The notes: generated by a model from the sequence alone, not told the origin. A DNA stretch of 64,000 nt from Bacteroidales bacterium (GCA_015060865.1 SUXS01000001.1:62001-126000); one strand, 5' to 3'; counted from the first letter of the stretch, positions 1 to 9,273 are shown. Numbers and translations: made by a program.

Positions 1-1508
1 GCACTTTAGGCATCTACACCACCGACTACAACCACGGCCGTATAGCAGGGGGAACCCTCTCACGCCACACCTCACGCGACCTTACGGACATCACCATGAC
101 CAATCTTATGCGCGACATACGCTACCATAACAATACAGACTCAATCTATACACGCCGTGGCATGTGGGACAAGAACTATAGTGAGTCACGCCTACCCGAA
201 GTACCCTCGTGCATCATAGAATTGCTGTCGCACCAGAATTTCAGTGACATGCGCTATGCACACGATCCACACTTCAAGTTTATCGTAGCACGTGCCATAT
301 ATAAATCTATCCTCCAGTACACCTCCCTAATGCATAGCACATCATATACTATGCAACCTCTTCCGATAAACACATTTGCCATTGATCTTGTAGGAGACAA
401 TAAAGTGCGACTTTCATGGCAACCCACCCCCGACCCATTAGAGCCTTCAGCCGTTCCCACCCAATATATCTTATATACCCGCATCGACCATGGAGGGTTT
501 GACAATGGACAAGTCCTACGCACCAATGGATGTGAGATTACCCTTACAAAGGGACATACCTATAACTTCAAAGTGACAGCCGTAAACAAGGGAGGCGAGA
601 GCTTTCCTTCCGAAATACTTGCCACCTACATTGCCGAGGAGCCCAAAGGGAACATCCTCATCGTTAATGGCTTTCAACGTATAAGCGGTCCTGCCGCATT
701 CCAAAACGAGAAGCAAGCTGGATTTGACCTTCTACGTGACCCAGGTGTTCCTTACATAGGAAGCACTGCATACAGCGGTATACAACATGTATTTGATCGC
801 GACAAGGCCCGACACCCAGAAGAGGAACTTCAATTCGGAGCCAGCGGTGACGAACTTAACGGTGCATATATGGCAGGCAACACATTTGATTTTGCTTCTG
901 TACACGGTACTTCCATCAAGGCCGCAGGATATAGCTTCGTATCATGTAGCCGCAAAGCATTTGAGCGGGGAGTGGTCATGCCCGATTCCTTCGATGTGGT
1001 AGACCTTTACCTCGGCCTCCAACGATATAGCGATAGCGATGTCGTGCAACATCCTGATTACAGTACCGTAACACCAGCTTTACTGCGTCAACTCACCCGA
1101 CATACCCAGCGAGGTGGGCACCTTCTTGTCAGTGGTTCCTATTTAGGGATAGAGAGCACCTACAACTCCTCAGCCAGAGACCTACTCCACGATGTGTTGC
1201 ATGGTCGTTACGACGATTCGGTGACACAGTACGAAGAGACCCACATCCACGGATTAGAAAACCTTACCATACAAATTCCGCGTTGGGTAGGTCCCGAGCG
1301 ATATGGCGTACCAGCTCCAGAAGTACTAAAGCCCGATACCGAATCCTTTACCCCCTTCGTATACGACCTCAGCCATCGGAGCGCCGCTGTAGCCTACAAA
1401 GGGAAGAACTACCGGAGTGTTTGTCTCGGCTTTCCTTTTGAATCCATACACAGTGTACGTGACCGGCATATTGTAATGATGTCACTGCTCAAATTTCTGA
1501 CAGAATAG
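1..1508 (+). CDS. C-terminal part of xanthan-lyase/N-acetylmuramoyl-L-alanine amidase-like secreted protein (5' end outside window)
   Basis: The reading frame is open from base 3, so the ATG at 96 is internal and the gene is cut by the window edge; about 500 residues are visible. The first visible residues (LGIYTTDYNHG, then SRHTSRDLTDI) resemble the end of the amidase-like domain of the large Bacteroides proteins often labelled putative xanthan lyase. A fibronectin type III-like domain follows at about residues 120-215 counting from base 3, then a C-terminal domain beginning near 'ILIVNGFQRISGP', which is also characteristic of that family. The role is inferred to be extracellular or periplasmic polysaccharide or peptidoglycan processing; catalytic residues are not visible in this fragment. 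No gene follows closely in the same unit. Confidence 0.75.
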   Translation, partial: TLGIYTTDYNHGRIAGGTLSRHTSRDLTDITMTNLMRDIRYHNNTDSIYTRRGMWDKNYSESRLPEVPSCIIELLSHQNFSDMRYAHDPHFKFIVARAIYKSILQYTSLMHSTSYTMQPLPINTFAIDLVGDNKVRLSWQPTPDPLEPSAVPTQYILYTRIDHGGFDNGQVLRTNGCEITLTKGHTYNFKVTAVNKGGESFPSEILATYIAEEPKGNILIVNGFQRISGPAAFQNEKQAGFDLLRDPGVPYIGSTAYSGIQHVFDRDKARHPEEELQFGASGDELNGAYMAGNTFDFASVHGTSIKAAGYSFVSCSRKAFERGVVMPDSFDVVDLYLGLQRYSDSDVVQHPDYSTVTPALLRQLTRHTQRGGHLLVSGSYLGIESTYNSSARDLLHDVLHGRYDDSVTQYEETHIHGLENLTIQIPRWVGPERYGVPAPEVLKPDTESFTPFVYDLSHRSAAVAYKGKNYRSVCLGFPFESIHSVRDRHIVMMSLLKFLTE

Positions 1509-1570
1509 AAAAATCACGGTTATACTAAAGGTTTTCCCAAAGAAAAAAACGATAGTTGAAGTAAAAGGCG

Positions 1571-1578
1571 TATATTTG
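1571..1578 (+). promoter_or_regulatory. Bacteroidetes -7 element for the 1610 gene
   Basis: TATATTTG matches TAnnTTTG, 31 bases before the ATG at 1610. No convincing -33 TTG at the right distance, so only half of the promoter is supported. Confidence 0.4.
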
Positions 1579-1609
1579 CATATCAAACAATCGAAACGAA
1601 TACACCATT

Positions 1610-1939
1610 ATGTATACCATTAAGACCAACAAAAGCGGTACACGCAGCATGGAGATTTCAGAAGAGCATCTGCTCACGATAGAGAAGTACCAACTGTTGA
1701 GCAGTCTGGTAGGCAGCAACGGCATCGTTGACGAAGGCGTGCTCGACAAGCTGAAATTCACCATACGCTCACTCATCGTGTCGCAAGACGGTAGCAAGGA
1801 GCTGCTCGACCTCTGCATCGATGTCATCTACCACAACAACATGAAGGCTCTTGGCCTGAGTGCGCTCATTGAGCTCTACAAGGAGTGGAAGGAAAGGCAG
1901 ACAGAAGAAGAAAGCAATCGCCCTTCAGATGAGTGTTGA
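1610..1939 (+). CDS. small hypothetical protein upstream of and overlapping ygiQ
   Basis: A 109-residue, charged, probably helical protein without signal peptide, membrane segment or recognised motif. I do not recognise the family. Support for a real gene is a TAnnTTTG element just upstream, codon use like its neighbours, and an 11-base overlap with the ygiQ start at 1929, which implies translational coupling. An alternative start is the ATG at 1649. A tRNA/RNA-modification accessory role could be guessed from ygiQ but nothing in the sequence shows it. Confidence 0.6.
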   Translation: MYTIKTNKSGTRSMEISEEHLLTIEKYQLLSSLVGSNGIVDEGVLDKLKFTIRSLIVSQDGSKELLDLCIDVIYHNNMKALGLSALIELYKEWKERQTEEESNRPSDEC

Positions 1940-3821
1940 CTACCAACTGACCGATTTTCTCCCTACCACCCGCAAGGAGATGGAGCTGCGTGGGTGGGAC
2001 GAGGTGGACGTGGTGCTCTTCTCGGGCGATGCTTATGTAGACCACCCCTCGTTCGGTGCTGCCGTGATAGGGCGCATCCTCGAAGCCGAGGGTCTGCGTG
2101 TGGCCATCGTGCCGCAGCCCAACTGGCGTGACGACCTGCGCGACTTCCGCAAGATGGGCCGTCCGCGCCTCTTCTTTGGTGTCACTGCCGGGTGCATGGA
2201 CTCGATGGTCAACAAGTACACTGCCGGCAAGCGCCTGCGCTCCGAGGATGCCTACACCCCCGACGGGCGTCACGACCTGCGTCCCGAGTACCCCTCCATC
2301 GTATACACCCAGATACTCAAGCGCCTCTACCCCGACGTGCCCGTAGTGCTCGGCGGCATCGAGGCCTCCATGCGCCGCCTCACCCACTACGACTACTGGC
2401 AAGACACCGTGCGCCGCAGCATCCTGTGCGATAGCGGGGCCGACATCCTTGTCTATGGCATGGGAGAGAAACCGATAGTTGCAATTGCGCGACAATTGCG
2501 ACGAGTGGAAAGTGGAAAGTGGAAAGATGAAAGTACCCATCCGAATGGCAACAACTGCCCACTTTCATCTTTCATCTTTCAACTCAAGAACATTCCCCAA
2601 ACCGCCATCCTCTACCGCAGCAAGGAGGAGATACCCGGTGGCATCACCGAGGCCGACATCGTGCTGCACGGCCATGCCGAGTGCCTGCGCGACAAGCGTG
2701 CCGAGGCGGCCAACTTCCGCCACATCGAGGAGGAGTCAAACAGGATGCATGCCTCACGTCTCATACAGGAGGTTGAGGGGTGTTACGTCGTAGTCAACGC
2801 ACCCTATCCGCCCATGAAGACCGAGGAACTCGACCACTCCTTCGACCTACCCTACACACGCCTCCCCCACCCCCGCTACAAAGGCAAGCGCATCCCCGCC
2901 TACGACATGATCAAGCACTCGGTCAACATCCACCGCGGATGCTTCGGAGGGTGTGCCTTTTGCACCATATCGGCCCATCAGGGCAAGTTCATCGTGAGTC
3001 GCAGCAAGGAGAGCATTTTAAGAGAGGTCAGGGCCATTGCCGCACTGCCCGACTTCAAGGGCTACCTCAGCGACCTGGGAGGCCCCTCGGCCAACATGTA
3101 CCGCATGGGCGGCAAGGACACCGACAAATGTGCCCGCTGCAAGCGCCCTTCGTGCATACACCCCAAGGTGTGTCCCAACCTCAACACCGACCATCGCCCC
3201 CTGCTCGACATCTACCGCGCCGTGGATGCCCTGCCCGAGGTGAAGAAGAGCTTCATCGGCAGTGGCGTGCGCTACGACCTGCTGCAATACCGTTCCGATG
3301 ATGAGACCATCAACCGCGCAGCTGCGGAGTATACCCGCGAGCTCATCACCCGCCATGTGAGCGGACGCCTCAAGGTGGCTCCCGAGCATACCTCCGATGC
3401 CGTATTGCAGGTGATGAGGAAGCCCTCGTTCAGCCAGTTCGAGCAGTTCATGCGCACCTTCGACCGCATCAACCGCGAGGAGGGCCTGCGCCAGCAGATT
3501 ATCCCCTACTTCATCAGCAGTCACCCCGGCTGCACTGCCGAGGATATGGCCGAGCTGGCCGTACTCACCAAGCGCATGGACTTCCACCTCGAGCAGGTGC
3601 AGGACTTCACCCCCACGCCCATGACTGTGAGCACCGAGGCCTGGTATACGGGGCTCCACCCCTACACCCTGCAGCCCATCTACAGTGCCCGCTCGCCGCG
3701 CGACAAGCAGGCCCAGCGCCAGTTCTTCTTCTGGTACAAGCCCGAGATGCGCCGCGCCATCATGGACGAGCTACGCCGCATAGGGCGCCGCGACCTCATC
3801 GACAAGCTATTCGGACGGTAG
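1929..3821 (+). CDS. YgiQ family radical SAM protein
   Basis: About 630 residues. The start chosen is ATG 1929 (MSVDYQLTDFLPTT), which fits the family N-terminus; a longer frame from 1860 lies inside the upstream gene. The radical SAM CxxxCxxC motif is visible as RGCFGGCAFC near residue 340, followed by a cysteine-rich stretch (CARCKRPSC, then HPKVCPN) typical of YgiQ. Function is unknown; family members bind an Fe-S cluster and S-adenosylmethionine. Odd: at about residues 190-220 the family's short linker before the conserved 'IPQTA' is replaced by roughly 28 residues encoded by an imperfect inverted repeat (2503-2585) that keeps the frame. Translationally coupled to the small gene upstream. 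Confidence 0.9.
   Translation: MSVDYQLTDFLPTTRKEMELRGWDEVDVVLFSGDAYVDHPSFGAAVIGRILEAEGLRVAIVPQPNWRDDLRDFRKMGRPRLFFGVTAGCMDSMVNKYTAGKRLRSEDAYTPDGRHDLRPEYPSIVYTQILKRLYPDVPVVLGGIEASMRRLTHYDYWQDTVRRSILCDSGADILVYGMGEKPIVAIARQLRRVESGKWKDESTHPNGNNCPLSSFIFQLKNIPQTAILYRSKEEIPGGITEADIVLHGHAECLRDKRAEAANFRHIEEESNRMHASRLIQEVEGCYVVVNAPYPPMKTEELDHSFDLPYTRLPHPRYKGKRIPAYDMIKHSVNIHRGCFGGCAFCTISAHQGKFIVSRSKESILREVRAIAALPDFKGYLSDLGGPSANMYRMGGKDTDKCARCKRPSCIHPKVCPNLNTDHRPLLDIYRAVDALPEVKKSFIGSGVRYDLLQYRSDDETINRAAAEYTRELITRHVSGRLKVAPEHTSDAVLQVMRKPSFSQFEQFMRTFDRINREEGLRQQIIPYFISSHPGCTAEDMAELAVLTKRMDFHLEQVQDFTPTPMTVSTEAWYTGLHPYTLQPIYSARSPRDKQAQRQFFFWYKPEMRRAIMDELRRIGRRDLIDKLFGR
2503..2585. repeat. imperfect inverted repeat inserted in frame within ygiQ
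   Basis: Left arm 2503-2534 is built of GGAAAGT/GGAAAGA units; right arm 2561-2585 is their complement (TTTCATC units ending AACTC). The loop is about 26 bases. It looks like the purine-rich filler repeats found between Bacteroidales genes, here inside a coding sequence. Confidence 0.7.
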
Positions 3822-3963
3822 GTATCGAAAAGCGCCTCCACCGAAAACACAACGAGAGATCTATGTACCCTAAAAACACCTTCTACAAGCGCACGTTTCA
3901 TTTTATTCCAAGAAGGATACAGCCGCCTGTACCCTCTCCTGCAAGAAAAAGTTGGTTTCAACC

Positions 3964-3994
3964 TTGCCTATTCAGGCTTTTTTAGTTAGTTTTG
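3964..3994 (+). promoter_or_regulatory. promoter for DUF4494 gene
   Basis: -33 CTTG at 3963-3966 and -7 TAGTTTTG at 3987-3994, 20 bases apart, 46-49 bases before the start. This matches the Bacteroidetes primary sigma consensus. Confidence 0.55.
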
Positions 3995-4039
3995 CATCCC
4001 GATTGATAAAAACAACATACTAAAGAGAGAGAAAAGATT

Positions 4040-4486
4040 ATGATGAACAAGTGGTTTGAGTGTAAAATCAAATATGAAAAGACCATGGAAAATGGTCTTA
4101 CCAAGAAAGTATCAGAACCCTATTTGGTAGACGCATTATCATGTACCGAGGCCGAGCAACGTATCATTGAAGAGATACGTCCGTTCATGAGCGGTGAGTT
4201 TGAAATTACCGACATCAAGCGTGCTAACTACAATGAAGTATTCTTCTGCGATGCCGAGAGTGCCGACAGATGGTTCAAGTGTAAGCTATCCTTCATCACC
4301 ATCGATGAGAAGAGCGGTGCCGAGAAGAAAACCAATTCATACGCCCTAGTACAAGCAGGCGAACTGCGTGAAGCTATCAAGTACCTTGACGAGCAGATGA
4401 AAGGCTCGATGATGGACTATGTAATCGCTGCTGTCACCGAAACCATGCTCATGGACGTACTGCCCTACAAGCCTAATGTAGACTAA
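4040..4486 (+). CDS. DUF4494 domain-containing protein
   Basis: 148 residues beginning MMNKWFECKIKYEK, the hallmark start of the small cytoplasmic DUF4494 family restricted to Bacteroidetes. No known function. Start is ATG 4040 or the next ATG at 4043. No signal peptide or membrane segment. It is followed after 17 bases by yggS on the same strand, so the two are probably co-transcribed from the promoter at 3964. Confidence 0.85.
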   Translation: MMNKWFECKIKYEKTMENGLTKKVSEPYLVDALSCTEAEQRIIEEIRPFMSGEFEITDIKRANYNEVFFCDAESADRWFKCKLSFITIDEKSGAEKKTNSYALVQAGELREAIKYLDEQMKGSMMDYVIAAVTETMLMDVLPYKPNVD

Positions 4487-4503
4487 AAAGTCAATAGCGC
4501 ATC

Positions 4504-5172
4504 GTGCCTATCGCTCATCACATATTGCAGTTGCGAGACTCACTCCCTCCAGGAGTGAGTCTCTTAGCCATTTCCAAATATCAACCTATTGAGGCCATAC
4601 AAGAGGCCTACGCAGCAGGGCAAAGAATGTTTGGCGAAAACCACATCATTGAGATGGCAACTAAGGCTGCAGCCCTACCCACCGACATAGAATGGCACTT
4701 CACCGGCCATGTACAAACAAACAAAATAAAGTACATGGCTTCATTCGTGCACATGATTCACGCAGTAGACTCGTTCAGGCTATTACGAGAGATCAACAAG
4801 CATGCAGCCAAACACAATCGCATCATCGATTGCCTATTACAAATTCATATTGCCCAAGAGGAAACTAAGTATGGGCTCACCATTGAAGAGTGCAAGACCT
4901 TGCTTGCCGACGAGCCATGGCGAGAGTTGGGGCATATACGCATTGCTGGACTAATGGCTATGGGTAGCCATACAGACAATATGGAACAGGTACGTGCCGA
5001 GTTTCGCCAGATAAAACAACTATTTAACGAACTCAAGAGTGCCTACTTTGCCGATTCGCCCTCATTCTGCCACATATCAGAAGGAATGACCGACGACTAC
5101 CCCATCGCAATCGAAGAGGGAAGCACCATCATTCGTATAGGTTCGATGATTTTTGGTGAGCGCCCATACTGA
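4504..5172 (+). CDS. yggS: YggS family pyridoxal-phosphate-binding protein
   Basis: 222 residues, normal for the family. It starts with GTG at 4504, 17 bases after the preceding stop; no in-frame ATG lies near. The PLP-binding lysine is in LAISKYQP (about residue 25), followed by the family's GENHIIE motif and later 'HFTGHVQTNK' and 'LMAMGSH'; the C-terminus keeps GSTIIRIGSMIFG. YggS proteins bind PLP on a single-domain TIM barrel and keep B6 vitamers and amino/keto acid pools in balance rather than catalysing a known reaction. Cytoplasmic. Confidence 0.92.
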   Translation: MPIAHHILQLRDSLPPGVSLLAISKYQPIEAIQEAYAAGQRMFGENHIIEMATKAAALPTDIEWHFTGHVQTNKIKYMASFVHMIHAVDSFRLLREINKHAAKHNRIIDCLLQIHIAQEETKYGLTIEECKTLLADEPWRELGHIRIAGLMAMGSHTDNMEQVRAEFRQIKQLFNELKSAYFADSPSFCHISEGMTDDYPIAIEEGSTIIRIGSMIFGERPY

Positions 5173-5384
5173 GTTCTGCCTTCTCCCCGCTATCTCCGCT
5201 GCATCCGACCATTTCTTGTTGGCACTACTTTGCATATTTCGAGTTTCTACTCAAATCTCCCCTCAACTTCAGTTCGTTCCGCTCATTTTAAAAAAGAGAC
5301 AGCATCAGACGACTAACACCGAGTGAGATTCCACCTCAGGACCCTTGAAAGGTTTTATTGGACGCCTAACCTATTCTATGCTAA

Positions 5385-6533
5385 TCATTTGTATGGATTA
5401 TATCCCGCGTAATCATAGTAGTGCCAATAAGTATTGCCATACTTGCGTCGGGTAAGGTTCATCCCCATTGACTCTTCCCCTTTAACCTCGTCCTGCAAGG
5501 CGCGATAGGCAGCAAAGCCATTTGCCAGTGTTTCATCAGGGACAAAGGGTACTGGCGTATCAGGATGCAAGGCATTGTATAGCATCCACGCTTCCTGATA
5601 GTGCACAGGTTGCTCTGCAGATGAAGCCAGCGAAGCTGTCTCCCGCACGAATGTGTCTAAGTCCTTATCGAGAAGCAATGCGGCAAGATACAAATCACGA
5701 TAGATGGCAGAATCGTTCTTCATGGCCATACGGTGAGCATATGCGCGCCCACTCTCACCTCCGTATGGCATATGACCTCCCAAATAGCTATAGTATTCCC
5801 TAGCTCCATAGGCTGAACTCTGCTTACTAAACCTGTTATAGAGCAGTCCGTCAGCACCATAGCGTTGAGGATAGCAAAAAAGGCGATTACCCAGCTTCCC
5901 AGTCTTGGCCATAGCAAGATTACGTAAAGCCGTAAGCTCCGCATTCACATCGTCAGATCGTTTGCCTACCTCCAGCACCTCGTCATACTTGCCATCATGC
6001 ACATAACCCCACGCTGCCAGTTCCATATGCGGTGCAGGAGCATGATTGCTTATCTGAGCTATCAGGACAAACGACAGAGAAAAAGTTAACATATTAGGCC
6101 ACAGCATCCCGAAGAAACTGGACTTATGCTCCCCTATCATTGCATGATTGAGCCACACCACACCACAATACAGCAGTATGCATACTGGCACACCCCATAA
6201 CCACTGCGAGATTGAGTAGAGCATCGTGCCATCGTCCACATCAGTGAGCAGTGCCAGAAACAAGCACGAAGGAATATACGACAATGCTTCCCAAGAGCCA
6301 TGCAACTTTGAGTATCTGTTAACCACCCATTGCAGCAACATCAACAACGCTGTGATAATGAGGGCCGCCAACAACCTATTACTCTTAGTCATCCCATCGG
6401 ACAGGTGATCTTGCATCAGTGCCAACAACTCCCCTTGAAAGCAATATATAAATAGGAAAGAGAATAGGGCAAACAGTACGGCACACACCCACTGCATCGT
6501 TTTGTCGTATCTTGTTCTTTTACTCATTTTCAT
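5385..6533 (-). CDS. DUF6057 family multi-pass membrane protein
   Basis: About 382 residues with several hydrophobic helices in the first half (for example WVCAVLFALFSFLFIYCF and LLAALIITALLMLLQWVV) and a soluble C-terminal half ending YDYAGYNPYK. I recognise it as the Bacteroidetes DUF6057 family, function unknown. I prefer the start at 6533 (MKMSKRTRYDK) because the earlier in-frame ATG at 6548 lies in the arm of an inverted repeat (6544-6609). It converges on yggS, with no clear terminator in the 212 bases between. Confidence 0.75.
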   Translation of the reverse strand: MKMSKRTRYDKTMQWVCAVLFALFSFLFIYCFQGELLALMQDHLSDGMTKSNRLLAALIITALLMLLQWVVNRYSKLHGSWEALSYIPSCLFLALLTDVDDGTMLYSISQWLWGVPVCILLYCGVVWLNHAMIGEHKSSFFGMLWPNMLTFSLSFVLIAQISNHAPAPHMELAAWGYVHDGKYDEVLEVGKRSDDVNAELTALRNLAMAKTGKLGNRLFCYPQRYGADGLLYNRFSKQSSAYGAREYYSYLGGHMPYGGESGRAYAHRMAMKNDSAIYRDLYLAALLLDKDLDTFVRETASLASSAEQPVHYQEAWMLYNALHPDTPVPFVPDETLANGFAAYRALQDEVKGEESMGMNLTRRKYGNTYWHYYDYAGYNPYK

Positions 6534-6543
6534 GTTATAATTT

Positions 6544-6609
6544 GTCATTCTGAGTATAGCGAAGCCTCCTCATAGATAAAAGAGATTCTTCACTTATGCT
6601 CAGAATGAC
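6544..6609. repeat. inverted repeat (GTCATTCTGAG family)
   Basis: Arm 6544-6564 (GTCATTCTGAG...GAAG) is complementary to 6588-6609 (CTTC...CTCAGAATGAC) with a few mismatches. The same kind of GTCATTCTGAGC/GTCATCCTGAAC palindrome is widespread between Bacteroidetes genes; compare 34243-34372. Confidence 0.7.
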
Positions 6610-6629
6610 AGAAGGTAATTACAGATCTT

Positions 6630-8633
6630 TTAGTCGAGCTTCTTCAGTACGATAGCCGAGCGGGCTGGTATGTACAGCCTGAGCCACTCCTTGCGGTAGC
6701 GCTTGTGCACGGGGTCGAAGCTGGTGAAGTGCGTGAGGCTCGGGTCGGTGAGTCCGTTGCCGCCAAACTCGGGTGTGTCGGTATTGAGCACCTCCTTGTA
6801 TGAGCCGCGGGGCACCAGTAGGCCATAGTCGCTGTATGAATTGGTGGGGCTGAAGTTGAAGACAAACAACAGGTCGTCGCGACGATAGGCCATAATCTGG
6901 TCACCATCGTTGCAGTTGACCTCTACCACCTTGCTCTTCTCATACTTGGGCTGACTGCCTATGAGCTTGATCATGGCCTGGTCGAACTTGCCCAGATACT
7001 CGTAGCAGAGCTTGTCGTTGTCCACGAGGCTCCACTGACGACGGGCATACTTATAGCTCCACCCGTTGCCCTCGCGTGGGAAGTCGATCCACTCGGGATG
7101 GCCAAACTCGTTGCCCATGAAGTTGAGGTAGCCACCGTTGATGGTCGATGCCGTGAGCAGGCGAATCATCTTGTGCAGTGCGATACCGCGGTGGGCCATA
7201 TAATTCTCGTCGCCCTTCTGGAAGTGCCAGTACATATCGGCATCCACGAGGCGGAAGATGATGGTCTTGTCGCCCACGAGTGCCTGGTCATGGCTCTCGG
7301 CATACGAGATGGTCTTCTCGTCCTGACGGCGGTTGGTCACCTCCCAGAACATACTGGTAGGCTTCCAGTTCTCATCAGTTTGTTCCTTAATAAGTTTGAT
7401 CCAGTAATCGGGCACGTTCATGGCCATACGGTAGTCGAAGCCATAACCTCCATTCTTGATGGGGGCTGCCAAGCCGGGCATTCCCGATACCTCCTCGGCG
7501 ATGGTGATGGCATTCTTGTTGAGTTCGTGGATGAGCGAGTTGGCCAGGGTGAGGTAGCAGATGGCATCGCCGTCCTGATTCAAGTTGTAGTAGTCGCCAT
7601 AGCCACAGAAGGCCTCGCCCAAACCGTGGCTGCGGTAGAGCATAGAGGTGACACCGTCGAAGCGGAAGCCGTCGAACTTATACTCCTCCATCCAGAAGCG
7701 GCAGTTAGAGAGCAGGAAGCACACCACATCGTTCTTGGAGTAGTCGAAGCAGAGTGAGTCCCAAGCCGGATGCTCATGACGGTCGCCGGGATAGAAATAT
7801 TGGTTGGGGTCGCCAGCCAAGTTGCCAAGCCCCTCAAGCACATTCTTCACGGCGTGTGACTGCACCATATCCATAATCACGGCAATACCATTGGCATGAG
7901 CCTCGTCGATGAGCTGTTTGAGCTCCTCGGGAGTACCCTGGCGTGACGATGCCGCGAAGAAGTTTGACACGTGGTAACCGAACGAGCCATAATAAGGGTG
8001 CTCCTGGATGGCCATGATCTGTATACAGTTGTACCCTGCAGCAATCACGCGCGGCAACACCTTCTCGCGGAACTCGTTGTAGGTCGATACCTTCTCCTCC
8101 TCGCCCGACATGCCCACGTGGCATTCGTAGATGAGCAGGGGTGAGGTGTTGGGCTTGAACTTCTTCACCTTGAACTCATAGGGCTCGGGCTCCCATACCT
8201 GTGCACTGAACAGGTAGGTCTTCTCGTCCTGTACCACACGACGAACGTAGGCAGGGATGCGTTCTCCCGAGCCGCCTTGCCAGTATACCTTCATCTTATA
8301 GTAGTCCTCGTGGTGGATGGCATCGGCAGGCAGGTTCACCTCCCAGTCGCCATGTCCGTTGAGTCGGGTGAGCTTATACTCGGGCTTCTCCTGCCACTCG
8401 TTGAAGTCGCCTATGAGATATATCTCCGTAGCATTGGGTGCCCACTCACGGAATGTCCACCCCTTCTTTGTCTTGTGCAGGCCATAGTACTTGTGACCAC
8501 AAGCCACATCTTTCAGTTTCTTGGCACCGTTGTCGGTGAGTTCGTTCTTGCGGCGCACGTAGTAGTCGTAGCGTCCCTGAATCGCGGGTTCATATGGTTC
8601 GAGCCACGGATCGTTTTCAATAAGTTTAAGCAT
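6630..8633 (-). CDS. glgB: 1,4-alpha-glucan branching enzyme (GH13)
   Basis: 667 residues. It cuts alpha-1,4 glucan chains and re-attaches them by alpha-1,6 bonds in glycogen synthesis, in the cytoplasm. An N-terminal CBM48-like domain spans about 55-150, then a GH13 barrel at about 160-560 and a C-terminal all-beta domain. By my count the catalytic triad is D326 (GFRFDGVTS), E380 (TIAEEVSGMP) and D449 (YAESHDQALVGDK). These motifs and the N-terminus are closer to eukaryotic-type (GH13_8) enzymes than to E. coli GlgB, as is usual in Bacteroidales. No other glycogen gene is adjacent. The downstream spacer to 6533 carries an inverted repeat and the upstream spacer another (8638-8779). Confidence 0.93.
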   Translation of the reverse strand: MLKLIENDPWLEPYEPAIQGRYDYYVRRKNELTDNGAKKLKDVACGHKYYGLHKTKKGWTFREWAPNATEIYLIGDFNEWQEKPEYKLTRLNGHGDWEVNLPADAIHHEDYYKMKVYWQGGSGERIPAYVRRVVQDEKTYLFSAQVWEPEPYEFKVKKFKPNTSPLLIYECHVGMSGEEEKVSTYNEFREKVLPRVIAAGYNCIQIMAIQEHPYYGSFGYHVSNFFAASSRQGTPEELKQLIDEAHANGIAVIMDMVQSHAVKNVLEGLGNLAGDPNQYFYPGDRHEHPAWDSLCFDYSKNDVVCFLLSNCRFWMEEYKFDGFRFDGVTSMLYRSHGLGEAFCGYGDYYNLNQDGDAICYLTLANSLIHELNKNAITIAEEVSGMPGLAAPIKNGGYGFDYRMAMNVPDYWIKLIKEQTDENWKPTSMFWEVTNRRQDEKTISYAESHDQALVGDKTIIFRLVDADMYWHFQKGDENYMAHRGIALHKMIRLLTASTINGGYLNFMGNEFGHPEWIDFPREGNGWSYKYARRQWSLVDNDKLCYEYLGKFDQAMIKLIGSQPKYEKSKVVEVNCNDGDQIMAYRRDDLLFVFNFSPTNSYSDYGLLVPRGSYKEVLNTDTPEFGGNGLTDPSLTHFTSFDPVHKRYRKEWLRLYIPARSAIVLKKLD

Positions 8634-8637
8634 AGAA

Positions 8638-8779
8638 TGGAGGCCTCCCCCCTGCCCCTCCCGAGGAGGGGTGATATCGTTATCGCGGAAAAGAGGACTT
8701 TATTTTAATAGTTATAGTAAACAATTTATTCATTGACCTTGAAGCCCCCTCTTTGGGAGGGGGTTGGGGGGGGAGGCCG
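8638..8779. repeat. imperfect inverted repeat (GGCCTCCCCCC family) between glgB and the YhcH-like gene
   Basis: AGGCCTCCCCCCTGCCCCTC near 8640 is complementary, with mismatches, to GGGAGGGGGTT...GGGAGGCC ending near 8778; about 80 AT-richer bases lie between. The GC-rich arms contrast with the surrounding DNA. This repeat type is common between Bacteroidales genes. Confidence 0.65.
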
Positions 8780-9220
8780 TTACTTCTTCACCTTCACGAT
8801 TATCTTCTTCAGCCCAGTAGGAGTGATACCGGGAGCATGACCATCGGAGGGAAAGAAGAGAGTAAACATACCAGGCTTCACGGTGAGATAGTCGTCAGCT
8901 AAGCCCTCATACAGTGTAAGGTCCTTAACGACATCGTATTCAGCTTCGGGCAGGTCGGTACGCTGGGTATAGCCCATCTGCTCCACGCCAGTCAGCGGTA
9001 TCTGTATATCGATGTATTCATTGTGCGTCTCCAGCTTAGCCTGTTCCTTGGTCTTGGGACCAATCTCGTTAACGTTGACAATCAACTCATTCTCTACAAG
9101 AACGATTTTTCCAGGAGCAAGAGCCTTGAGGTCGGTGTTCTCAATGTAGTCGATAGCCTGTGCGAACAGGGGATTCAGCGAAGCATAGTCGCGTAAGTTT
9201 TTCAGATTGTCTATTACCAT
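8780..9220 (-). CDS. YhcH/YjgK/YiaL family protein (DUF386)
   Basis: 146 residues, full length for this cupin-like family (about 150). The family signature ETHNEYIDIQ and the C-terminal LFFPSDGHAPG are present; histidines and acidic residues there line a metal site in known structures. Relatives act on sialic acid or other sugar anomers or isomers, but the precise reaction is not established here. Cytoplasmic. It sits alone, with its own promoter at 9274-9305, between glgB and a GH31 enzyme, both also minus strand, suggesting a carbohydrate role. Confidence 0.88.
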   Translation of the reverse strand: MVIDNLKNLRDYASLNPLFAQAIDYIENTDLKALAPGKIVLVENELIVNVNEIGPKTKEQAKLETHNEYIDIQIPLTGVEQMGYTQRTDLPEAEYDVVKDLTLYEGLADDYLTVKPGMFTLFFPSDGHAPGITPTGLKKIIVKVKK

Positions 9221-9273
9221 GGCTTTAGTTTTTTGAGGTTATAGTATATATTCCGATTTTATTTGCAATAGTG

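Noticed and set aside
5173-5384. Terminator between the convergent yggS and DUF6057 genes
   Set aside because: No stem with a T-run could be found in the spacer.
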